Below the pieces are notes generated by a model that worked only from the letters and a program-made list of their open reading frames with translations, searched no databases and was not told the DNA's origin. A DNA stretch of 64,000 nucleotides from Aquimarina mytili (GTDB lineage: Bacteria; Bacteroidota; Bacteroidia; Flavobacteriales; Flavobacteriaceae): positions 1-64,000 of the forward strand of contig NZ_JAERQJ010000002.1 in assembly GCF_016735115.1 (NCBI RefSeq). The letters run 5' to 3'. The position numbers and the translations under genes were made by a program. This document shows positions 34,037 through 42,235 of this stretch, piece after piece. Positions within the stretch are counted from its first letter, which is position 1, and every line of letters starts with the position of its first letter.

Positions 34037-34381
34037 TCAGCATTCGAATAGAATTGTATGTGTGGCTGTTACACATAATTCATTATTAGCATTAAAAAAA
34101 CGACTCTTCAATTTAATTTTTTGTTTATTACTGATCTCATCAAGAGGTTCTAGGTTTATAAAGAAGTGCTGAGTAAACATTAAATTCTTTCTATATTTTA
34201 ATTCTTCCTCACAACTTTGTAAAGCCATATTGAAAGTGTTTCGTTCTTCTTTGGAGTACCCTTTTTGCAATAAAAAAGCTGCTAATGTAGATTGTATGTA
34301 TGTACGATATGCATGATCTTGCATTACCATAAAATCATCTACATCTTCTCCTTTTACCTTGTATGTTTCTTGAAAAATCAT
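34037..34381 (-). CDS. short hotdog-fold (thioesterase-like) protein
   Basis: The 114-residue protein has the hotdog order: a long central helix (DHAYRTYIQSTLAAFLLQKG), then strands (LEELKY, FTQHFFINLEPLDEI, KIKLKSRFFNANNELCVTATH). The start MIFQETYKVKGEDVD suits acyl-CoA thioesterase-like proteins, but the family catalytic Asp/Glu is not obvious. It ends on its own, next to the DUF5777 operon. Moderately uncertain. Confidence 0.5.
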   Translation of the reverse strand: MIFQETYKVKGEDVDDFMVMQDHAYRTYIQSTLAAFLLQKGYSKEERNTFNMALQSCEEELKYRKNLMFTQHFFINLEPLDEISNKQKIKLKSRFFNANNELCVTATHTILFEC

Positions 34382-34451
34382 ATTAAATTTTTAGTTTGCA
34401 TAATCAGTTTTAATGATTTAAAAATCAATGATATATATCATGTTGTAGATT

Positions 34452-35357
34452 CTATTTAATCTTACGCGCTTTTGATTTTTTATGCTTTCCAAACTGAAAA
34501 GCTCTCGAAATATTGAATCCTAAATGGACATCACCCTCAAAGAAATTATCTGTAGACTCTGTGATAAAACTTTTCTCGATCATTGTAATCGAATTAGAAA
34601 GGATAATTTGAAACACATGTCCACCAGTTTCAATATCGATTCCGAATGCCAGAGAATTTTTAGCATCTATAGACTCTAATGGGTTAATGGTATAATGATA
34701 CTCTCCATTTATCGAAATTCTTTTTGTTAACTTCACTCTACCTCCCATACCAATAGCAAAAATGTCGTGAGGATCTTTTAGTAGTTCTACAGAATTTCTG
34801 TGTATATAACTAGGTGTAATTTGTAGTGAGAAACCTGGACTAAATTTTCTAGCCAATAATACTTGTGTTGTATACGATAAACGATCACTGTCGCTGGGCT
34901 CTCTTCCGGGTTCAAAATCATTAATACTACGATATGCAGCACTAGCAAAAAGAGAAACGGAAATGGGCAAAGACTTTGCACCAGAACTTTGTTTTAATGC
35001 TCTATATTTTACAAAACCATCATAGGTTTTTTCAAAACTACTTCGCCCAAGACCTATCATGATATCATCTGATAAACCATACTCAAAAGCAAAACGAATA
35101 TTTGATTGATCTAACCCATATAATTCATCCGGACCAAGATTTACTCTTCCAAAGCGATGAGATATCACAAACTCTAATATTCCTTTATTTCTGTTTTCTA
35201 TAGAATGACCATTAAGTATCCTTGTACCTTTAAAGGTAGAAGTTACATAGTTTTTATCTTGAGACGCTTCATTGTCAAGGATTTCAAAAAGATCATCTTG
35301 TGCTAGTATCTGTGTCTGAATACCCAATAGAGTAATTATAATAAATAAATTTTTCAT
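34452..35357 (-). CDS. DUF5777-type outer membrane beta-barrel, copy A
   Basis: The 301-residue protein has a signal peptide (to about AQ at 20) and about ten amphipathic strands. The conserved segments RILNGHSIENRNKGILEFVI, FAFEYGLSDDIMIGLG, GFVKYRALKQ and GEYHYTINPLES match copy B at 43204-44112 over the whole length (for example GHSIE.R.KGILE, EYGLS/EYGIS, INPLESID). It is the last gene of a four-gene operon. The ligand is unknown. Confidence 0.8.
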   Translation of the reverse strand: MKNLFIIITLLGIQTQILAQDDLFEILDNEASQDKNYVTSTFKGTRILNGHSIENRNKGILEFVISHRFGRVNLGPDELYGLDQSNIRFAFEYGLSDDIMIGLGRSSFEKTYDGFVKYRALKQSSGAKSLPISVSLFASAAYRSINDFEPGREPSDSDRLSYTTQVLLARKFSPGFSLQITPSYIHRNSVELLKDPHDIFAIGMGGRVKLTKRISINGEYHYTINPLESIDAKNSLAFGIDIETGGHVFQIILSNSITMIEKSFITESTDNFFEGDVHLGFNISRAFQFGKHKKSKARKIK

Positions 35358-35358
35358 G

Positions 35359-35901
35359 CTACTTTTTATATGGTTTATGGTCTAAAGCAAAACTTACCTC
35401 TACAATTTCAGCGATATTATTGACTACTACTGAAGGTATTTTAATATTGAAGTCTGCAATTTTTAAAGGAAAGCTTCCTTGTACCGATATATGGTCTGTG
35501 GTTCGAGTAATTTTAGCTAATGTTTCTAGTTTTTGGGTAACACCATGAATAGTTATATTACCATCAATAGTTACTTCTTGCTCATTTTGATCTAAGCTGT
35601 TAAAATTCAAAATCTGTCCCTTAAACTTAGCTTTGGGATACTTATCGGATTCTACATAATTTTCGTTAAAATGTTCTTGCATTAATGATTTCTCGAACAT
35701 AAATGACTTCATAAGTATGGCGATGGCAATTGTACCTGTAGATGTGTCGATAATGCTTAATACTTGATTATTATCAGCCTTAATATCTTCAACTGGTGCA
35801 CTAGAAAAAAAAGAGGTATATCCCTGCTTTGTTAAGAACCGTTCTTGTCCCGATACAACGATAGTAAACAAGAAACTGAAAAGTAATATGTGTAGTTTCA
35901 T
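35359..35901 (-). CDS. YceI family protein, copy A
   Basis: The 180-residue protein is a secreted YceI-like lipocalin-like barrel: signal peptide, then QEVTIDGNITIHGVTQKLE, the family core, and DFNIKIPSVVVNNIAEIVEV. YceI proteins bind isoprenoid or amphiphilic molecules. It is clearly paralogous to the protein at 42666-43214 (SLMQEHFNENYVESDKYPKA versus SLMHEHFNESYIESDLYPKA). One base separates it from the DUF5777 gene. Confidence 0.85.
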   Translation of the reverse strand: MKLHILLFSFLFTIVVSGQERFLTKQGYTSFFSSAPVEDIKADNNQVLSIIDTSTGTIAIAILMKSFMFEKSLMQEHFNENYVESDKYPKAKFKGQILNFNSLDQNEQEVTIDGNITIHGVTQKLETLAKITRTTDHISVQGSFPLKIADFNIKIPSVVVNNIAEIVEVSFALDHKPYKK

Positions 35902-35936
35902 TTTTTAGATATTTTTATTTTTGATAGATGTGTTAA

Positions 35937-36362
35937 CTAATTAAGAATGATACATTTTACCAGGACAACGTCCATTAGATAACCAGTGCATATTCCTTTG
36001 ATTGTAATCATTTGTCCAACTTTTAGTGTGGTTAGCTTGCTATTTTCTTTTGCATCAATATGGCACATAACACTTCCAAATGAATCGTTATCACTTAGAC
36101 TTATTACCCCTTTTTCATCTGTTATGTTCAATTCAGATATAGTGCCGGTAATTTGAAGTACTTGCTCCAGGTATTTTGTGTTTGCCTGAGTCTCATTATC
36201 CTGAAACTCTTCAAGAACATTAGTTGCTTCTAAATAGAAATTCGGAGTATTTTCAGAAACGTCGGTATGTGGTTTATTAAATACTGTGACACTAATAAAA
36301 ATTACTGCTAAAATGATAATGAGTACAGCGTTTATGAGTATAATTTTAGTTTTTCTAATCAT
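35937..36362 (-). CDS. OB-fold (tRNA_anti-like) membrane protein, copy A
   Basis: The 141-residue protein has one N-terminal membrane helix (about 8-29) and an OB-fold of the tRNA_anti-like type: VLQITGTISELNITDEKGVI, LSDNDSFGSVMCHI, VGQMITIKGICTGYLMD. The C-terminal ..KGIC.G.L.D..L..C motif recurs in copy B. It is anchored at the inner membrane facing out. The binding partner is unknown; in this setting a protein-envelope or small-ligand role is more likely than RNA binding. Confidence 0.75.
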   Translation of the reverse strand: MIRKTKIILINAVLIIILAVIFISVTVFNKPHTDVSENTPNFYLEATNVLEEFQDNETQANTKYLEQVLQITGTISELNITDEKGVISLSDNDSFGSVMCHIDAKENSKLTTLKVGQMITIKGICTGYLMDVVLVKCIILN

Positions 36363-36366
36363 AACT

Positions 36367-36720
36367 TTAATTGTTTAATGCTCCATTATCAATCCAGCAT
36401 CTAATTCGCTCTATTTCTTCATTGGTTAAAGTCCCTCCTAAAGGCATTCTTCTGGTCACCACTTGTGTTCTTACTCTATTGGCGTTGTTTTTGATTCCGT
36501 CAAAAGTTCTTAAATCAGGAGCTTGATTACCACCATGACATCTAATACAATTAGAATCAATGATAGGTTTAACATCATCGATAAATGAAATATCTGTACT
36601 ACATATTTCACTTCCGATAGGTATTGGAATTTCTTCTTCGACATTATTATCACATGAAAAAAAAGTAATACTTAACATCATCAGTATGTATGCGTATTTA
36701 ATTTTTGAGATTGTATCCAT
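36367..36720 (-). CDS. cytochrome-c-like lipoprotein
   Basis: The 117-residue protein has a lipoprotein signal ending FFSC (Cys23) and one haem motif CIRCH (Cys58, Cys61, His62) in the setting DVKPIIDSNCIRCHGGNQAPDLRT. A distal MPLGG Met is the likely second haem ligand. It should pass electrons in the periplasm or at the outer membrane. It heads the minus-strand operon with the OB-fold, YceI and DUF5777 genes, 4 bp upstream. Confidence 0.85.
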   Translation of the reverse strand: MDTISKIKYAYILMMLSITFFSCDNNVEEEIPIPIGSEICSTDISFIDDVKPIIDSNCIRCHGGNQAPDLRTFDGIKNNANRVRTQVVTRRMPLGGTLTNEEIERIRCWIDNGALNN

Positions 36721-36737
36721 TGGTATTGAATTAAGGT

Positions 36738-36772
36738 ATAAGAGGAAGGAGCAAAGCCAACCTTCCTCTTAT
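36738..36772. terminator. hairpin between COG4315 and cytochrome genes
   Basis: ATAAGAGGAAGG and CCTTCCTCTTAT form a 12-bp perfect stem around an 11-base loop. There is no T run after it on the minus strand, so it may be a processing or partial-attenuation element rather than a full terminator. Confidence 0.6.
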
Positions 36773-36868
36773 GATCAACTAACTACTTAAATATGAAATT
36801 GAATTAAACTATATATTTAGGTAAAGTATTATAAAGTATTTAAAAACAATTGTTTAAAGTTTTTTGTT

Positions 36869-37720
36869 TTACTCTGGTGCTCCAGGAGTATCAACATTAG
36901 CTATTGGCCAAACCCCTGGTGCAGGGAAATTAATTCCAAAGTTATCTCCGCGTTCTACATCCTGCCCAAAGTAGTACAATGGCCATCCTTTAAAGGTTAA
37001 TTGTTGTCTACCAAAAACATCTATGGTTCCAAAATCGCTGGCATCAAGAATACTTGGCAACTTATCAATATCGATATGGAATACTGGCCAAACTGCATCA
37101 TTTGAGAAATCTGCTGCTGTAAAGTTATTCGTATCTTTTGTGTCATTCTGGAACGTATACAGTGTTCTTCCTGTATTTCCATTCACAATGTAGAATGTAA
37201 GTTCATCACCTTCTGTATAATCACTTTTAAAGTTTATAGGATTTCCTTCTGCATCTTTACCTATCAATTGAGCTTCAGCATACATCAAAGAATAATCTGG
37301 TTTTGCGATATACCAGTTATTACCTACTTTATCACCATTAGTGTCCCCAGCAGCATTGTCATTGGCAAAATAATACAGAGGCCATCCTTTATAGGTGTTT
37401 TGTTTTTCTCCATCTGCCCGAGTAATAACTCCAAAATCTGATGCTAGTAAACCTTCATCTAAGGTTAAATCGGCAGTATAAAATATTGGCCAGGCAGCCT
37501 TACATCCATCTGCACATTCTGAAACTCCTTTTGTATCTCTGGAAAAGAAATATAAAGACATACCATTAGCATCGGTTAGAATACTACCAAATGTTGCATC
37601 TGTAGCTAATTGTACAGTGTTAACCGCTGTTACTGGTGGAGTAGGTTGGGCATCGTCGTCACTACTACAACTATAGAGGATACCGACTAAAGTGAATACT
37701 AAGAAAATTGACTTTTTCAT
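36869..37720 (-). CDS. COG4315-type lipoprotein with two secreted repeats
   Basis: The 283-residue protein has a lipoprotein signal (ILYSC) and two tandem copies of the COG4315/Lipoprotein_15 repeat: GSILTDANGMSLYFFSRDTK...SECADGCKAAWPIFY...GWPLYYFAND, and GRTLYTFQNDTKD...AVWPVFHID...GWPLYYFGQD. The first repeat retains the Cys pair, the second lacks it. The family is surface or periplasmic and of unknown function; some members occur with electron-transfer genes. The regulatory motif at 37782-37837 lies 61 bp before its start. Confidence 0.85.
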   Translation of the reverse strand: MKKSIFLVFTLVGILYSCSSDDDAQPTPPVTAVNTVQLATDATFGSILTDANGMSLYFFSRDTKGVSECADGCKAAWPIFYTADLTLDEGLLASDFGVITRADGEKQNTYKGWPLYYFANDNAAGDTNGDKVGNNWYIAKPDYSLMYAEAQLIGKDAEGNPINFKSDYTEGDELTFYIVNGNTGRTLYTFQNDTKDTNNFTAADFSNDAVWPVFHIDIDKLPSILDASDFGTIDVFGRQQLTFKGWPLYYFGQDVERGDNFGINFPAPGVWPIANVDTPGAPE

Positions 37721-37781
37721 TTTTTTGAGTTTTTATGATTTATGAAGCAAAGTACCGTCAATACTGCCCTTAGAATCAAAT

Positions 37782-37837
37782 TAATATGTGTGAGAGGGAA
37801 AAAATGGCGTTAAAAAGGAAAAAAATGAGTTGAAAAA
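37782..37837 (-). promoter_or_regulatory. shared LytTR-candidate operator, site a
   Basis: Read on the minus strand: TTTTTCA, N6, TTTTTTCCTTTTTAACG, then ATTTTTTCCCT and CACACATATTA. It aligns over 56 bp with the sites at 40515-40571 and 41920-41976, the core TTTTTTCCYTTTTAA being common to all, with a second TTTTTTCC about 20 bp after the first. It ends 61 bp before the COG4315 start. Confidence 0.6.
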
Positions 37838-37838
37838 A

Positions 37839-38132
37839 ATGAGTAATATTGATTTACAACAACTGAAAACTAATCTCAAGAGTTTCCAGAATACTGTTGA
37901 TGTTCTCGACATGGCAGCTGAAGATTTCTCCAATGTAGTTGATGTTTTCGACACGGTAGTTGAAGGTTCCCTTAATGTAGCTGAAGATTTCTCCAATGTA
38001 GCTGAAGATTTCTCCAATGCAGCTGAAGATTTCTCCAATGTAGTTGATGTTTTCGACACGGTAGTTGAAGGTTTCCTTAATGTAGCTGATGTTTTCGACA
38101 AGATGGTCGATGTTTTTATTAATATTGTGTAA
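37839..38132 (+). CDS. heptad-repeat helical protein, 97 aa
   Basis: From the ATG at 37839 (a TTG at 37830 gives three more residues) the frame encodes 97 residues. Residues from about 23 on are ten or eleven tandem 7-residue units such as AEDFSNV, VDVFDTV and VEGFLNV, encoded by 21-bp DNA repeats. Hydrophobic residues fall at positions 1, 4 and 7, so one long amphipathic, acidic helix is expected. There is no signal peptide. The minus strand is also open because of the repeat, but its frame would include operator DNA. It shares no clear similarity with known families. Confidence 0.45.
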   Translation: MSNIDLQQLKTNLKSFQNTVDVLDMAAEDFSNVVDVFDTVVEGSLNVAEDFSNVAEDFSNAAEDFSNVVDVFDTVVEGFLNVADVFDKMVDVFINIV

Positions 38133-38179
38133 GATAGGAGAGAAACCCCCTTTATTCTAATAAGGTTTATAAACAAAAA

Positions 38180-38215
38180 AAATCCTGCTGGTCTCATTCA
38201 TAACCAACAGGATTT
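38180..38215. terminator. bidirectional hairpin terminator
   Basis: AAATCCTGCTGGT and ACCAACAGGATTT pair with one mismatch around a 10-base loop, next to an A run. It would end both the collagen-like operon (minus) and the heptad-repeat gene (plus). Confidence 0.8.
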
Positions 38216-38252
38216 GGGTATTGAGGAAAATAAAACCCCTTTTTATATTCCT

Positions 38253-38978
38253 TTACAGTATATCAATTCCCGGAATATTTTCTAATACAATAACATCTAC
38301 TTCTCCAGATATTGATAAATCATTATCACTACCGTTATTGTCTGCATCGACATCAAAAGAGAATGAGAACCTAAGATTATGTGTATCCTCGTTAAAGTTA
38401 AAATTAGTGATGCTTAAATTAGACGTAGGCGATTTAACCCCTAGATTATCAAAATCATCGTTAAGTTGTAATACCACCAGATCTTCAAAAACCATATTAT
38501 ATTCATTAAGGTCTAGTGTAAATTCAAACTCTTGAGTGTCGTTCCCTGGATTGATAACATTAAGTGTAATTCCAGCTGTAAACTCTTGAGAGTCTTCATC
38601 AGGAGTATTTAAAAATCGCAATAGATTAAATGTGATACTATTAGAATCAGTATCTGTAGTAAACGAATTAAAATTAATAAGCGAATTTGCATCTATAGCT
38701 GTAAATTCCAAGACTTTAGTATCTGTAAACGCTTCGTCGTTATCAGGTCTGGTTCCGGTAAGCGTTAAGTTAATACTTCCAAATTGAGTAAGCTCTGCGA
38801 AACCAACACCATCTTGTCCGTTAACTCCATCAGTACCATTTACCCCGTCAATTCCATTAATTCCATCCAAGCCATCAGGTCCTGCTGCACCATCTTCACC
38901 TTCACAATTGACTAAAGACATCCCTAGAAAACCAATGAAAAGGATTTTATATATTGTTGTTAAATGTATATGCTTCAT
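38253..38978 (-). CDS. collagen-like lipoprotein, paralogue 3
   Basis: The 241-residue protein has a lipoprotein-like signal (VNC, Cys25), eleven Gly-x-y triplets (GEDGAAGPDGLDGINGID...) and a beta-rich C-terminal domain of about 180 residues starting GFAELTQFGSINLTLTGTRP and ending SGEVDVIVLE. It is homologous to its two upstream neighbours over its full length. Collagen-like tracts make extended surface stalks; here the role is unknown. It is the third gene of the operon. Confidence 0.75.
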   Translation of the reverse strand: MKHIHLTTIYKILFIGFLGMSLVNCEGEDGAAGPDGLDGINGIDGVNGTDGVNGQDGVGFAELTQFGSINLTLTGTRPDNDEAFTDTKVLEFTAIDANSLINFNSFTTDTDSNSITFNLLRFLNTPDEDSQEFTAGITLNVINPGNDTQEFEFTLDLNEYNMVFEDLVVLQLNDDFDNLGVKSPTSNLSITNFNFNEDTHNLRFSFSFDVDADNNGSDNDLSISGEVDVIVLENIPGIDIL

Positions 38979-39008
38979 TTTATGTTTATTTTGATAATTT
39001 TTAGTGTA

Positions 39009-39725
39009 TTACAATTCAATTCGTTCTCCTTGTAGTTCTCTTAATACAATCACATCTACTTCTCCAGATACCGATAATTGGTTACCGGTAGTATTTCTAT
39101 CTGCTGGTATATCCAATGTAAAAGAAAAAGTAAGTGCATTCGTTTCACTATTAAAGTTGAAATTTGTGATGTTAAAATTCTCTAAATCAGCATCACTACC
39201 TACGAAAGTTGTTAGATTAAACACAGTAAGATCTTCTGAGATAATAGGATATTGAAATATGGTAAAACGAGATTCGTTAAACTCTGGGGTATCTGATTCG
39301 GGATTGGTGACTTCTAAACTAAATGTAGTGCCAACACTTTGGAAATCTTCGCCACCAGGAGCGCTAAGAAGCCTTCCAAAATCGAACTGTGCTGAAGACT
39401 CCTCTACAATAACAGAATTTGATTGTGGTAAAATTTCTGGAGACAAAGGAGTGAATCTAAATATCTTACTATCTGTAAAAGCTACATCGTCTGGCCTTGT
39501 ACCTTCTATAGTAAGTGTTATACTTCCAAACTGTGTAAGTTCGTCAAAACCTAATCCATCGGTTCCGTCTGTTCCGTTAGTTCCATCAACTCCATCAATT
39601 CCATTAGTGGCATCTTGTCCTGCTGGTCCAATGTCACCATCTTCTCCTTCACAATTGGCACATAATACTGCAAAGCAGCAAATAAAAAGTGTTTTATATA
39701 TGTTTATATGATTAAATATTTTCAT
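39009..39725 (-). CDS. collagen-like lipoprotein, paralogue 2
   Basis: The 238-residue protein repeats the layout of its neighbours: signal with lipobox LCANC (about 25), about eleven Gly-x-y triplets (GEDGDIGPAGQDATNGIDGV), then the shared domain (FDELTQFGSITLTIEGTRPD...SGEVDVIVLRE). The domain has diverged most in the middle (loss of the FNLDxxY segment). Gaps to the next genes are 19 and 30 bp. Confidence 0.75.
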   Translation of the reverse strand: MKIFNHINIYKTLFICCFAVLCANCEGEDGDIGPAGQDATNGIDGVDGTNGTDGTDGLGFDELTQFGSITLTIEGTRPDDVAFTDSKIFRFTPLSPEILPQSNSVIVEESSAQFDFGRLLSAPGGEDFQSVGTTFSLEVTNPESDTPEFNESRFTIFQYPIISEDLTVFNLTTFVGSDADLENFNITNFNFNSETNALTFSFTLDIPADRNTTGNQLSVSGEVDVIVLRELQGERIEL

Positions 39726-39744
39726 GTCTTATATTTTTAATTAT

Positions 39745-40446
39745 TTATTCTACTAAACCATCTATATCTTCTACAACGATAACATCTACTTCTCCAGAAA
39801 TAGTAAGGTCATTACCCGTATCATTATTAGCGGCATCGACAGTAAATGAGAATGAGAATGTAACCGCGTTGGTCTCATTATTAAAATTGAAGTTGGTTAT
39901 ACTAAAATTAGTAACCCCTGTTTGATCATTAATAAATTCACCAGTAAACCCAAAGTAGGTGAGATCATCAAAAATCATAGTATAATTATCAATGTCTAAG
40001 TTGAATTCAATAGTTTCCTCAGTTTCTCCCGGATTCGTAAAATCTAGATTAACTTCTATTTCTGAACCTTGAAAATCATCATCTGGGACACTTAGAGTTC
40101 GTTCTATATTGAAATTTAACTGATCATCTCTAATATCAACATCGTTATTAAAATCGATATCTTCTACTGCAGTAAACTTAAATTCGTCGGTCTTAGTAAA
40201 AGGAATATTATCTGGTCGTGTTCCTTCCAGGGTAAGTGTGATACTTCCAAATTGGGTTAGTTCGTCAAAACCAACACCATTTTGGCCATTAACTCCATTG
40301 ATACCATTGGTACCATCAATTCCATCTGTTCCGATGATTCCATCCTGTCCGGCAGGACCGATATCACCATCTTCACAATTGACGGATAAAAGCCCCAATA
40401 CGCCAATTACAATTGTTCGTAAAAAAAAGTTTTTCATTGTTTTCAT
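39745..40446 (-). CDS. collagen-like lipoprotein, paralogue 1
   Basis: The 233-residue protein has a signal with LLSVNC, Gly-x-y triplets (GDIGPAGQDGIIGTDGIDG) and the same C-terminal domain (FDELTQFGSITLTLEGTRPD, ITNFNFNNETNAVTFSFSF, ISGEVDVIVVED). It is the first gene of a three-gene operon, and the shared operator motif lies 68 bp before its start. The three proteins probably make a homo- or hetero-trimer through the Gly-x-y part; this is inference. Confidence 0.75.
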   Translation of the reverse strand: MKTMKNFFLRTIVIGVLGLLSVNCEDGDIGPAGQDGIIGTDGIDGTNGINGVNGQNGVGFDELTQFGSITLTLEGTRPDNIPFTKTDEFKFTAVEDIDFNNDVDIRDDQLNFNIERTLSVPDDDFQGSEIEVNLDFTNPGETEETIEFNLDIDNYTMIFDDLTYFGFTGEFINDQTGVTNFSITNFNFNNETNAVTFSFSFTVDAANNDTGNDLTISGEVDVIVVEDIDGLVE

Positions 40447-40514
40447 TTTAAAAAATTAATTTATGGTTTGAATGATGGTGCAAATAACCATGAATAGGGC
40501 GTTTCAAACGAAAT

Positions 40515-40571
40515 TAAAGTTTATGAAAAGGAAAAAATAATGTTTAAAAAGGAAAAAAAAGACTTGAAAAC
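40515..40571 (-). promoter_or_regulatory. shared LytTR-candidate operator, site b
   Basis: Read on the minus strand: GTTTTCA, N6, TTTTTTCCTTTTTAA, then ATTTTTTCCTT and CATAAACTTTA. The two TTTTTTCC blocks begin 21 bp apart, two helical turns. It ends 68 bp before the first collagen-like gene and aligns with sites a and c. Confidence 0.6.
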
Positions 40572-40693
40572 ACCATACTCTTTGTCTAAAATAGAGAACA
40601 TAAATAGTCCAAAATTCTTGACAAACTACAATGCTTTCTAGTCAAGAAAATAAAATGAAAATACCTGAAAAAATATAGATTTCACTACACTAA

Positions 40694-41800
40694 TTAGATA
40701 CTTAACCACTGTCTAAACTCTGCAGCTTTGTTTTTGCTAATGATAATTTCTACATCGGCATTGCGGATTAGTATTTTGAGCTGACTATTACCGTATTTGA
40801 TAATTTTTTCGATAGCGGCTATGCTAATAATAAATTGGCGATTGGCTCTAAAAAACAAAGAAGAATCAAGACTCGAAAACATATCATCTAAGCTTACATT
40901 ACTTGTAGATCTTTTTCCATCAGAACAAATCACATACGTAATGGTGTTTTCTGTATGGATATAAGCTATTTCATCAATGTTTATTGGGATTAACTCGTTT
41001 CTAATATAGGTGAGAATTCTCTTCTTTCCAGGATCTAATGATTGCTCTGTGGGTTCATTTGTAGTCGTATTTTCAACCACTCTTTGCTGATATGCAACAA
41101 GATCAGTATTTAGTTTTGAAAGGTTTACTAGTTCACTTTCTAGGCTTATGTTTTTTTGTTCGAGCTGTTTTTCATAATAACTACCTATGATACGAACTGC
41201 AAAAAATGAAGATAGGATAATTAGCCCACCCATTAGAGCAAATATGGTATAAAAACTGGTCTTAAGTTTTCGAGTTTGAGCTGATATCTTATCTAAATTT
41301 GCATGTGCAGCAACAATTAAATCAGAATCTTGCACGGGAGAGATATATATGATTTCTGACTCTGTATCAAGAGTATCGTTTTCCTTTTCCTTTTTGCGAT
41401 TCATCAATAAATCATAGAGTTTGTCAGAACTATTTTCTTCGCTCAGCGATTTTAAAAGTAATTGATTAGAGTTTACTTTTTGACCAACTTTTGTAATATC
41501 GGGATGACAAACTTCTTTACCCGACCAGTCGAATACGCAAATAAAAGAAGCTCCGCTATGTGTATTCTCAATTGTATTCTGAATATTATGTATTACTGTC
41601 TTTTTTTCAATACCACCTACCAATTGATTGCTGATAAGTTTTGCTATTTCATTGGCTTCTCGCTTACTGGATTCTAATTGTATTTCAATTAATTGATTAG
41701 CACTTACTTTGATAAAATATTTGACACCCAGAGATGCTATAATCAAAAAAATTATAGATATAGAAATAAAGGTCAAAAAGTATAATTTGTCTTTTCTCAT
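40694..41800 (-). CDS. membrane-bound Cache-type sensor with LytTR DNA-binding domain
   Basis: The 368-residue protein has two membrane helices (about 6-28 and 182-206) around an extracytoplasmic sensor of about 150 residues with the Cache-like ASFICVFDWSGKEVCHPD strand pair. A short coiled coil leads to a C-terminal LytTR domain (about 265-368; LIPINIDEIAYIHTENTITY, FFRANRQFIISIAAIEKI, IISKNKAAEFRQWL). LytTR domains bind two direct repeats about two turns apart. No kinase or receiver domain is present, so it is a one-component membrane regulator. It lies in the middle of the cluster it may control. Confidence 0.85.
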   Translation of the reverse strand: MRKDKLYFLTFISISIIFLIIASLGVKYFIKVSANQLIEIQLESSKREANEIAKLISNQLVGGIEKKTVIHNIQNTIENTHSGASFICVFDWSGKEVCHPDITKVGQKVNSNQLLLKSLSEENSSDKLYDLLMNRKKEKENDTLDTESEIIYISPVQDSDLIVAAHANLDKISAQTRKLKTSFYTIFALMGGLIILSSFFAVRIIGSYYEKQLEQKNISLESELVNLSKLNTDLVAYQQRVVENTTTNEPTEQSLDPGKKRILTYIRNELIPINIDEIAYIHTENTITYVICSDGKRSTSNVSLDDMFSSLDSSLFFRANRQFIISIAAIEKIIKYGNSQLKILIRNADVEIIISKNKAAEFRQWLSI

Positions 41801-42035
41801 TAAGCCGTTACATGAATCTTTGTGATTGCAAAACGCATCTTGTTAGGTATAATTATAATGTTAAAACGAAAATAATATTTTTTTTTACTATTTCGTTTAA
41901 TCACAAAACAATTGCAATTCTTTTCACTGGATTTTTTTCCCTTTTAACGGTTTGTTTTCAGCCTTACACACATTTATTAAGGGGGTTCACTATAATCATT
42001 GTTTATTTGATCCAATAAAAATTCAAAAAATATTA
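41801..42035. other. divergent intergenic region between LytTR gene and operon B
   Basis: It holds site c of the shared operator. A 68-residue frame across it (41812-42018) has no RBS and no family resemblance, and contains the operator; I treat it as non-coding. Confidence 0.5.
41920..41976 (+). promoter_or_regulatory. shared LytTR-candidate operator, site c
   Basis: On the plus strand: CTTTTCA, N6, TTTTTTCCCTTTTAACGG, then TTTGTTTTCAGCCTTACACACATTTA. It ends 59 bp before the ATG at 42036 and also lies upstream of the divergent LytTR gene. The second TTTTTTCC block is the least conserved of the three sites. Confidence 0.55.
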
Positions 42036-42131
42036 ATGATGAAAACATCTAAAAATAAAATGCTTTTATACTTATTTTCAATTGTAGCGGTTATTATAAT
42101 GTTACAAATCACATTTTTAATCACAACCTAA
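42036..42131 (+). CDS. 31-residue single-TM peptide
   Basis: ATG-ATG at 42036 opens a 31-residue frame with one membrane helix (MLLYLFSIVAVIIMLQITFL) and a basic start. It lies between the operator and the OB-fold gene. Copy A of the operon has no equivalent (it has the cytochrome there), so this could be a leader peptide. Composition and position are the only support. Confidence 0.4.
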   Translation: MMKTSKNKMLLYLFSIVAVIIMLQITFLITT

Positions 42132-42235
42132 CCCACTAGCATATTTTAAAAACCGGGTATTTACTATTTAAATTAAATTTTATAAATTCCATAATTGAAG
42201 TATTACAGAATACCATAGTTCTTCCAAAGCACAAT

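Noticed and set aside
37781-38197. 138-residue Ser/Thr-rich frame on the minus strand
   Set aside because: It is the mirror of the 21-bp repeats and would include operator site a and a terminator; the plus-strand frame fits the surroundings better.
41812-42018. 68-residue frame before operon B
   Set aside because: It overlaps operator site c, has no family resemblance and is AT-driven hydrophobic sequence.
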